Source of the DNA: Candidatus Poribacteria bacterium
GTDB taxonomy: Bacteria > Poribacteria > WGA-4E > GCA-2687025
Assembly (NCBI GenBank): GCA_002687025.1
Contig: NYZG01000168.1
Coordinates: 1-12,360 of the forward strand
Length of the DNA: 12,360 nucleotides
Direction of reading: 5' to 3'
Under the pieces are notes generated by a model, which was not told the origin of the DNA, did not search any database, and was given only the letters and a program-made list of their open reading frames with translations. This document shows positions 7,482-12,360 of the stretch, one piece after another. The number at the start of each line of letters is the position of its first letter. The first letter of the stretch is position 1. The translations under genes were made by a program, and so were the position numbers.

Positions 7482-8154
7482 TCAGCGGCCTCGAAACCGA
7501 GGCCATGTGGTCCGCCTCGGCGCAGTGTGCCCGAGAGCCCGCGCCCGGCCCGTCACATGGGGCTGACCCCCTCCGTGCCGAGTCACCTTGCAGCCCTTCC
7601 TAGCGTGATGTCCGTCGCGCGGCAACGACGCGTAGAGGCGGCCGTCGCTGTAGTAGGCGTCCGCCAGCGACGGATGTTCACACAGCTTCACCAGCCGCGC
7701 AGCGGCCGCCGACTTCGAACGCCTCCGAGCGCGAGCCGTCCTGTCTGTCCACCACCGCTGTCCATCCCCACTGTGTGTTCTGGGAAGGGCCGCGTCGCAC
7801 GCCCTGATACGTCCATATCTCGTCCCGAGAGATAGCGCGCGCCCCGCGTTTCACCGATTGGGTTTGACGTTGCTTGGGACGAATCGTCATCGGCCCGTCC
7901 ATCGCACGCCCTCCATGATCCACGGGCACACAGTACCTGCGCGTACGTTCAGCAGACGACCGACAGCCTCGGCACGGTTCCGTCGGCAATAAGCTGAAGC
8001 CGCCCGCCTTCTCCCCCTGCTCGGGATGCGCGTGGCGTTTCGCGAAAGGCGTGAACGGATGTACCCGTTTCGGGCAGCGATACGTCTGCTTCCCTCGCGC
8101 CCTGCCATGCCTCACGACCCAGTTGGAGCCGCGGCGAAGACCCCGTCAGACCAT
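7482..8154 (-). pseudogene. Decayed IS1-like transposase gene
   Basis: Pieces of one IS1-family-type transposase can be read in order on the minus strand, in changing frames. An ATG at 8154 has an in-frame TGA two codons later. Next come GSNWVVRHGRARGKQTYRCPK and HPFTPFAKRHAHPEQ (the zinc-ribbon region), RLQLIADGTVPR near 8000 in another frame, AEAVGRLLNVRAGTV (the helix-turn-helix) near 7970 in a third, and ISRDEIWTYQGVRRG ... WGWTAVVDRQDGSR ... FEVGGR back in the first. Finally ADAYYSDGRLYASLPRDGHHARKGCKV appears in yet another frame, ending at 7482. Catalytic Asp is kept in RDEIW and YSDG. The third acidic residue, normally in an NEG motif after the KV segment, reads RHGG. With one early stop, at least four frame changes and a lost catalytic residue it cannot make a working enzyme. 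I found no terminal inverted repeats. Family assignment rests on remembered motifs. Confidence 0.8.
7487..7504 (+). terminator. Hairpin after secF, possible terminator without a T-run
   Basis: GGCCTCG (7487-7493) pairs perfectly with CGAGGCC (7498-7504) around the loop AAAC. It starts 26 bases after the secF stop, the right place for a transcript end. It is not followed by a T-run on either strand, so it may instead act as an mRNA-protecting stem. It also overlaps the 3' edge of the decayed transposase. Confidence 0.4.
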
Positions 8155-8252
8155 GCCGATACGACCGAGAACGCGCCACAGCACTGACTCCTGGATGCCG
8201 GCGCTATGTACAGAACGCCACTGCCATCCATCCCCTGTAGCGAGCACGCACC

Positions 8253-8282
8253 TTGACAGCCGCAGGGGCCGACCTCTATACT
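8253..8282 (+). promoter_or_regulatory. Near-consensus sigma70 promoter upstream of feoA
   Basis: TTGACA (8253-8258, 6 of 6) and TATACT (8277-8282, 5 of 6) are separated by 18 bases. This is the best promoter match in the window. Transcription would start near 8289, about 120 bases before the feoA ATG. A terminator-like hairpin begins about 25 bases downstream of that start. Confidence 0.7.
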
Positions 8283-8288
8283 AGGGCC

Positions 8289-8348
8289 GAGTGGTGAAGC
8301 GGCTTCGATAGGACCGACATTGGGCAGCGCCCGGTGTCGTCTTTATTT
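8289..8348 (+). ncRNA. Candidate short leader or small RNA between the feo promoter and hairpin
   Basis: If transcription starts near 8289 and stops at the hairpin ending at 8339-8348, the product is an RNA of about 60 bases. It would hold a small GAAG-CGG-CTTC stem at about 8296-8306 and then the terminator stem. No open frame with a ribosome-binding site fits. It resembles no riboswitch I recognise. It could be an attenuated feo leader or a separate small RNA. The RNA is inferred, not observed. Confidence 0.35.
8315..8348 (+). terminator. Intrinsic-terminator-like hairpin in the feoA leader
   Basis: CGACATTGGGC (8315-8325) pairs with GCCCGGTGTCG (8329-8339), an 11-bp stem with two G:T pairs and the tight loop AGC. 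It is followed directly by TCTTTATTT (8340-8348). Stem and T-rich tail together are the form of a Rho-independent terminator. It lies after a strong promoter and before feoA, so it would be an attenuator or would end a short RNA. Confidence 0.65.
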
Positions 8349-8359
8349 GTGGCAGTAGA

Positions 8360-8374
8360 TGATACTAAGTCTCA
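8360..8374 (+). promoter_or_regulatory. Fur-box-like 7-1-7 palindrome upstream of feoA
   Basis: TGATACT-A-AGTCTCA matches the Fur 7-1-7 consensus TGATAAT-N-ATTATCA at 11 of 14 positions. The symmetry extends outwards: the 10-base arms at 8357-8366 and 8368-8377 are complementary at 8 of 10 positions. It lies in an AT-rich island of otherwise GC-rich DNA, 34 bases before the feoA ATG, and contains a -10-like GATACT. Fur control of feo genes is well known; binding here is inferred. A DtxR-type regulator is an alternative. Confidence 0.5.
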
Positions 8375-8408
8375 ACTTCATTTGCTGGCCGTTGAGCGAG
8401 GGCTACCG

Positions 8409-8660
8409 ATGATGGACGTGACGCCGCTGGCATCACTGATGCCGGGACAGGCTGGCGTGATAGCGGAGTTGCACGGCGACGACAGCCTGCGCGTGCGGCT
8501 GATGGAAATGGGCCTCATCCGCGGCGAGACCGTGCACGTGCTGAAGTACGCGCCGCTGGGCGATCCGGTGGAGTTGGATATTGCCGGCTACCACCTGTCT
8601 ATCCGCAAGGGCGACGCGCAACGCATCCTCGTCTCGCCGACAGGCCAACCGACGCGATAG
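8409..8660 (+). CDS. feoA: Ferrous iron transport protein FeoA
   Basis: An 83-residue cytoplasmic SH3-like protein that works with FeoB in ferrous iron uptake, probably by modulating its G domain. It shows the family pattern: PLASLMPGQAGVIAEL, then DSLRVRLMEMGLIRGETVHVLKYAPLGDPVELDIAGYHLSIRKGDAQRILV. RLMEMGLI[RT]G and the LRK-like LSIRKGDA are characteristic, and the length is normal. I take ATG at 8409, with ATG 8412 as an alternative; GAGGG at 8398-8402 lies 6 bases before it. The frame is open back to GTG 8334, but that codon is inside the terminator-like hairpin and the added residues are not FeoA-like. feoB starts 6 bases after the stop, so translation is probably coupled. Control is probably by iron through the Fur-like box and by the leader hairpin. 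Confidence 0.93.
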   Translation: MMDVTPLASLMPGQAGVIAELHGDDSLRVRLMEMGLIRGETVHVLKYAPLGDPVELDIAGYHLSIRKGDAQRILVSPTGQPTR

Positions 8661-8666
8661 ACGGCT

Positions 8667-10841
8667 ATGCTCACCCGAGCCGCCCCCACGCACGCTCCCG
8701 GACCGAAGCGGGTCCTCGCCCTAGCAGGCAACCCTAACTCCGGCAAGACCACTCTCTTCAACGGCCTGACGGGGTTGCGGCAGAAGGTCGGCAACTACCC
8801 AGGCGTTACCGTTGAACGCAAGGTCGGCTCGCTGGTGGTCGACGGCTCGCAGTGGGACATCCTCGACCTCCCCGGCACGTACAGCCTCACCGCACGATCG
8901 CCGGAAGAGGCCATCGCCCGCGACATCCTTCTTGGGGACATGGCCGATACGCCGCGCCCCGACCTGGTCGTCGTGGTCGTCGACGCCAGCAACCTGAACC
9001 GCAACCTATATCTGGCGACGCAGGTGCTCGACACCGGCGTCCCGACGATCCTCGCCTTCAACATGATGGACGTCGTCCAGGCCGCGGGCGATGAGATCGA
9101 TATCGACGCCCTGTCCGAGCGCCTCGGCGCCCCGGCAGTGGCCACGGTCGCCAACCGTCGCGATGGCATTGGGGAACTGACGGCGGCGCTTGCGAGGCAT
9201 ACGGGAGATGCCCAGAATCGCACGCGCTGGACGATGCCCGACCCGGCCCTGGCGCCCGTCGCGCGCGTTGCGCAGGAGCTGCGTACCGCGGGCGTCGCCC
9301 GGCCGGAGGCGTCCGACGGCGAGGCGGCGCGCCTCCTCGGGGTCGACGGGAGTAGGGAGCGGATCGAGAGATATGGCGGGGCGCAACTGGCCTCGATCGT
9401 GCAATCCGCGCGAAGCGGCCTGTTGGAGGCCGGGATCGACCCGACGACGCTCGAGGCGGAAGCGCGCTACAGGTGGATCCGCGCGGTCACAACGGCCACG
9501 ACCCGTATTCACCACGAGCGCGTCGCGACTCGTAGCGACCGGATCGATGGAGTGCTCACGCACCGCGTATTCGGGCCGGCCGCGTTCCTCCTGCTGATGG
9601 TCCTCGTGTTTGAGGCGATCTTCGCGTGGGCGGGGATACCGATGGCGTGGATCGACGCGGCCGTGTCCGCGGCGGCCGACGCGGTGGCCGGGGCCCTACC
9701 CTCCGGCGCCCTGACCAGTCTCCTGACCGACGGCATCATCAGCGGCGTTGGCTCCGTCGTCATCTTTCTGCCGCAGATCCTGCTCCTCTTCTTCTTCATC
9801 GGGCTGCTTGAAGACACGGGCTACATGGCGCGCGTCGCCTTCATGATGGACCAGACCATGCGGCGTGTGGGGCTCCACGGCCGGGCGTTCATCCCGCTAC
9901 TGAGTTCGTTCGCATGCGCGATCCCTGGGATCATGGCCACTCGGACGATCGAGAGCCCGAAGGACCGGCTTGTGACGACGCTCGTCGCGCCCCTCATGAC
10001 GTGCAGTGCGCGACTGCCTGTGTACACGCTGCTGATCGCGGCGTTCCTCCCGGGCGGGCCGCAGGCCAAGGCGTTGGCGATGACCGGGCTCTACGCTCTG
10101 GGCGTCGTGTCCGCGATCGCCGTGGCGTTCGTGCTGAAGCGCACCATGCTGAAGAGCGAGACGCCTGCGCTCATTCTCGAGCTGCCGCCCTATAAGCGAC
10201 CGAACTTCCGATCCGTCGCGCTCAACATGTGGGACAGGGCGCGCATGTTCCTGCAGCGGGCCGGCACCGTGATCCTGAGCGTGTCCATCGTACTCTGGTT
10301 CCTGTCGTACTACCCGTCGCTGCCAGCCGCGGACGTCGCCGCGTTCGACGCACAGCGGCCAGGCGCGTCGGCGGCGACGCTCGCCGAGATAGGCGCGGCC
10401 GAGGCCTCTGCTCGCACACGCGCAAGCTTCGCCGGGCGCCTCGGGCGGTTCATCGAGCCGGTAGTGCGCCCGCTGGGCTACGACTGGCGCATCGGCATCG
10501 GCCTGCTGAGCTCGTTCGCGGCCAGGGAGGTGTTCGTCGGCGCGATGGGAACCGTGTACAGCGTCGGTGACGCGGACGAGCAGTCGGAATCTCTCCACGG
10601 GCGACTGCGGGAGGCGACGTGGGACGACGGCCCCAACGCCGGACAGCCGATCTACACGCTGCCCACGGCGGTTGGGCTCCTCGTGTTCTACGTCTTCGCC
10701 CTGCAGTGCGTGTCTACGATAGCGGTGATGTGGCGAGAGACGAACTCATGGCGATGGCCCGCGTTCGCATGGGCGTACATGGCCGCGCTGGCATACGCGG
10801 GAGCGTGGGTCGCGCGCACGTTCACGGCGTGGATCACCTAG
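8667..10841 (+). CDS. feoB: Ferrous iron transport protein FeoB
   Basis: A 724-residue inner-membrane ferrous iron transporter with an N-terminal G domain. GTPase motifs: G1 GNPNSGKT at 21-28, G2 GVTVE at 46-50, G3 DLPG at 67-70, and G4 NMMD at 132-135. A helical spacer follows, and then the membrane part with two Gate regions. The first contains SSFACAIPGIMATRTIESPKD and LMTCSARLPVYTLL, with the conserved Cys residues. The second contains SSFAAREVFVGAMGTVYSV, followed by LQCVSTIAVMWRETNSW. All hallmark motifs are intact, and the length is slightly below the 773 residues of E. coli FeoB. The ATG at 8667 lies 6 bases after feoA; only a weak GACGG precedes it, so coupling to feoA translation is likely. 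A Cys-rich small gene follows after 11 bases. Confidence 0.97.
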   Translation: MLTRAAPTHAPGPKRVLALAGNPNSGKTTLFNGLTGLRQKVGNYPGVTVERKVGSLVVDGSQWDILDLPGTYSLTARSPEEAIARDILLGDMADTPRPDLVVVVVDASNLNRNLYLATQVLDTGVPTILAFNMMDVVQAAGDEIDIDALSERLGAPAVATVANRRDGIGELTAALARHTGDAQNRTRWTMPDPALAPVARVAQELRTAGVARPEASDGEAARLLGVDGSRERIERYGGAQLASIVQSARSGLLEAGIDPTTLEAEARYRWIRAVTTATTRIHHERVATRSDRIDGVLTHRVFGPAAFLLLMVLVFEAIFAWAGIPMAWIDAAVSAAADAVAGALPSGALTSLLTDGIISGVGSVVIFLPQILLLFFFIGLLEDTGYMARVAFMMDQTMRRVGLHGRAFIPLLSSFACAIPGIMATRTIESPKDRLVTTLVAPLMTCSARLPVYTLLIAAFLPGGPQAKALAMTGLYALGVVSAIAVAFVLKRTMLKSETPALILELPPYKRPNFRSVALNMWDRARMFLQRAGTVILSVSIVLWFLSYYPSLPAADVAAFDAQRPGASAATLAEIGAAEASARTRASFAGRLGRFIEPVVRPLGYDWRIGIGLLSSFAAREVFVGAMGTVYSVGDADEQSESLHGRLREATWDDGPNAGQPIYTLPTAVGLLVFYVFALQCVSTIAVMWRETNSWRWPAFAWAYMAALAYAGAWVARTFTAWIT

Positions 10842-10852
10842 GGAGACGCGGC

Positions 10853-11053
10853 ATGTGGCAGGACGCTGTCGCGTTGACGGTCGTCGCGCTGACGGTCGTA
10901 CTCACGACCCGCCGGATGCTGCTGTCGATCCCGCACGCCCGCGGTGGCGCGTGCGGCGACTGCCGGGGATGCGCCGGCGAACCCGGGACCGTGGTGTCGG
11001 CGGACACGCTTCGCGTGTTCTCGCCGCCTGGCGGGCGATCCCGACCTACTTGA
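10853..11053 (+). CDS. FeoB-associated Cys-rich small membrane protein
   Basis: A 66-residue protein. A single hydrophobic segment (AVALTVVALTVVLTT, about residues 5-19) is followed by a basic stretch (RR) and then GGACGDCRGCAG with three Cys in CxxCxxC spacing. One membrane helix followed by a Cys cluster, directly after feoB, is the form of the FeoB-associated Cys-rich membrane proteins (the FeoB_associated family). These are thought to take part in iron handling, but their role is not established. GGGAGA at 10841-10846 lies 6 bases before the ATG, and feoB ends at 10841, so it is part of the feo operon. The tail after the cluster is longer than in typical members and lacks further Cys. Its last 8 bases overlap the convergent cinA-like gene. 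Confidence 0.75.
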   Translation: MWQDAVALTVVALTVVLTTRRMLLSIPHARGGACGDCRGCAGEPGTVVSADTLRVFSPPGGRSRPT

Positions 11054-11873
11054 GCTCCTCGGCCTCCGCAGATTCGGCGTAGACGGTGAGCGTCTTGCCG
11101 TCCGCGTGCACCTTCTTGCTCAGCACGTCGATGATGTCCTGAAGCGCTTGCTGGGCTTCCGCCGCGTTGGCTCCGGTGGCGACGACATCGACAGGCAGCC
11201 ACCCCGGCTGTGAGGTCATCGCGATGTATCCCTTGATATACGACCCAGGATACTGCTCCATCACCTCCTGGAAGTACGGCGCCACCGCGGACTCGTGCGT
11301 GTTGATGAGGACGCGCTGGGTCGCGGCTTTCACCTCGTAGTGCTCGGAGATGTACGGGACGACGTGTCGCACGAACACCGCTTCCATCTCGCGCGGCGGG
11401 CCGGGGAGCGCGAGGAAGGTCGTGCCGTTCACAGGCACCGCGACGCAGGGAGCCCATCCGACCGGGTTCAGCATCACGCGCGCGGTCGCCGGGACGGTGG
11501 CCATCCGCACGAGGTTCGGGTTCATCTCCTCGCGCGAGTCGATGTTCCGTCGTCCCATGAAGTCCGCGATGACTTCCTCGTGGACGACCAACGACGTGCC
11601 GGCGACCTCCGCGAGAACCGCCGACGTCATATCGTCCGGGGTCGGGCCGAGGCCGCCAGACATGATGACGACATCGGTGCCGCGCGCGACCGTAGCAGCG
11701 AATGCGCTCTTCATGTCTTCGGGGTCGTCGGTGAGCTGAGTGATTCGGCGTATGCGACCGCCCAGATTGACGATTTGCTGGGCCATCCAGAACGAGTTCG
11801 AGTCCTGGATGCGGCCGTACACCAGTTCGGTGCCAACGCTATAGAGTTCGATCATGGGCGCCGTGGCAGCCAT
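11046..11873 (-). CDS. CinA-like protein, MoaB/Mog domain only
   Basis: A 275-residue cytoplasmic protein with the molybdopterin-binding-like (MoCF) domain of competence/damage-inducible protein CinA. Visible motifs: IELYSVGTELVYG with DSNSFWMAQQI near the start, GGLGPTPDDMT at 73-83, EMNPN...ATVPATARVMLNPVGWAP, and LPGPPREM at 156-163. The C-terminal amidase domain that deamidates NMN in full-length CinA is absent; the chain ends about 110 residues after LPGPPREM with a predicted alpha/beta region. Single-domain forms are known, and some act on ADP-ribose or related nucleotides. The activity here is not proven. ATG at 11873 is chosen over Met 7 because AGGAG at 11883-11887 lies 9 bases before it. 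It converges on the feo operon and overlaps it by 8 bp. Confidence 0.85.
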   Translation of the reverse strand: MAATAPMIELYSVGTELVYGRIQDSNSFWMAQQIVNLGGRIRRITQLTDDPEDMKSAFAATVARGTDVVIMSGGLGPTPDDMTSAVLAEVAGTSLVVHEEVIADFMGRRNIDSREEMNPNLVRMATVPATARVMLNPVGWAPCVAVPVNGTTFLALPGPPREMEAVFVRHVVPYISEHYEVKAATQRVLINTHESAVAPYFQEVMEQYPGSYIKGYIAMTSQPGWLPVDVVATGANAAEAQQALQDIIDVLSKKVHADGKTLTVYAESAEAEELK

Positions 11874-11935
11874 GCGCGCGCGCTCCTATCCAACGGGGAC
11901 GAACCAGACGGACGAGACGGAAAGCCGACCGCGGG

Positions 11936-11964
11936 ATGATCGCATGGCGTACGCGACCGGGCAA
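11936..11964 (-). promoter_or_regulatory. Possible promoter for the cinA-like gene
   Basis: On the minus strand, TTGCCC (11964-11959, 4 of 6) and GATCAT (11941-11936, 4 of 6) are separated by 17 bases. The start would be near 11929, about 55 bases before the cinA-like ATG. The match is moderate. Confidence 0.35.
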
Positions 11965-12135
11965 GGGCTGGCCGAGGCGGCGCGCGGCAACACAGTTGGG
12001 GAGTTCGGCCCACGTCCCGCCGGCCGGGCTTCGAGCGCGCGCTCCGGGCTCAGCGGGGCCAGGGAAGCGGGGGGACCGGCCCGCTCCGGCCTTCTCTCGC
12101 CGCGCAGGCGGCCGGCGCGACGTTCCTCAGGCTCG

Positions 12136-12213
12136 TCCAGACTCACCATGTCGGCCGCGCCTGACAGGCGAACGGCGCCGCCACGGGTAGATTGCGCGGC
12201 CGACACTCCAGAC
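12136..12213. repeat. Perfect 12-bp inverted repeat flanked by a 7-bp direct repeat
   Basis: TGTCGGCCGCGC (12149-12160) is exactly complementary to GCGCGGCCGACA (12194-12205), with 33 bases between. The direct repeat TCCAGAC occurs at 12136-12142 and 12207-12213, just outside the arms. The layout recalls a small palindromic or MITE-like element with a target duplication, but the direct repeats are not flush with the arms (6 bases on one side, 1 on the other). A chance structure in GC-rich DNA remains possible. Confidence 0.5.
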
Positions 12214-12314
12214 ACGGGCCACCGACGCAGAGCGACCGCTGTCGATGCCACGCGGCAGCGTTCCGCGACTACAGGCGCCGAAGGGCTGCGCGTCGCGCCC
12301 GCCCTCTCGGCAAT

Positions 12315-12341
12315 GACGCCGCGCGTTCGCGCGGGAACGTC
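12315..12341. repeat. GC hairpin near the window end
   Basis: CCGCGC (12319-12324) pairs with GCGCGG (12329-12334) around GTTC. GACG (12315-12318) can pair with CGTC (12338-12341), leaving a three-base bulge. No T-run follows, so its role is unclear. Confidence 0.35.
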
Positions 12342-12360
12342 AGGGCCCTTCCGGCGCTCC

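Larger units (their letters stand above)
11965..12360. other. GC-rich stretch without a recognisable gene
   Basis: About 400 bases upstream of the cinA-like gene up to the window end. Open frames on both strands are Arg/Ala/Pro-rich, lack family motifs and have no convincing ribosome-binding sites. The region does hold structured DNA: the 12-bp inverted repeat at 12149-12205 and the hairpin at 12315-12341. The 5' part of a gene beyond the window edge cannot be excluded. Confidence 0.5.

Noticed and set aside
8285..8340. tRNA-like stretch GCCGAGTGGTGAAG
   Set aside because: It resembles a tRNA-Ser D-arm, but there is no acceptor stem, anticodon arm or GGTTCGA T-loop downstream.
8334..8408. 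Upstream GTG start for feoA
   Set aside because: The GTG is inside the terminator-like hairpin, has no ribosome-binding site, and would add residues not seen in FeoA.
11886..12251. 121-codon minus-strand and 84-codon plus-strand open frames
   Set aside because: Low-complexity Arg/Ala/Pro-rich translations with no ribosome-binding site or recognisable motif.
1..12360. CRISPR array, rRNA or complete tRNA gene
   Set aside because: No regularly spaced repeats and no rRNA or tRNA signature were seen on reading both strands.

Overview
This window comes from a GC-rich bacterial genome. Coding regions favour C or G at third codon positions, and GTG and TTG starts occur. The gene mix does not settle the phylum. 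Gfo/Idh/MocA oxidoreductases, paralogous secreted galactose-binding-like proteins, a PD40 propeller protein and a Gram-negative-type SecD resemble genomes of uncultivated lineages such as Poribacteria, Latescibacterota or other PVC/FCB-related groups. That placement is inference from gene content only.

Layout. (1) Positions 1-1537, plus strand: the C-terminal part of one Gfo/Idh/MocA oxidoreductase, then a complete second one, probably one catabolic operon. It ends at a hairpin terminator at 1586-1620 that can serve both strands. (2) Positions 1645-4108, minus strand: a transcription unit for three exported proteins. A promoter at 4080-4108 is followed by a six-blade PD40/TolB-like propeller protein, apparently with a CTG start, and then two tandem paralogous secreted beta-sandwich proteins that share a C-terminal tail. 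(3) Positions 4109-4568: an intergenic region without a recognisable gene that carries the promoter of secDF. (4) Positions 4569-7460, plus strand: secD and secF, the Sec translocon accessory motor. (5) Positions 7482-8154, minus strand: the ruin of an IS1-like transposase gene with an early stop, at least four frame changes and a lost catalytic Glu.

(6) Positions 8253-11053, plus strand: a ferrous-iron uptake operon, feoA-feoB plus a 66-residue FeoB-associated Cys-rich membrane protein. Its leader is unusually informative. A near-consensus promoter is followed about 25 nt downstream by a strong terminator-like hairpin with a T-rich tail, then by a Fur-box-like 7-1-7 palindrome, then by feoA. 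(7) Positions 11046-11873, minus strand: a CinA-type MoaB/Mog-domain protein whose 3' end overlaps the Cys-rich gene by 8 bp. (8) Positions 11874-12360: a candidate cinA promoter, then about 400 bp without a gene. This holds a perfect 12-bp inverted repeat flanked by a 7-bp direct repeat, possibly a small palindromic element.

Most of the window is conserved housekeeping and transport. The most unusual parts are the feo leader, the tandem secreted paralogs with their common tail, and the decayed transposase.
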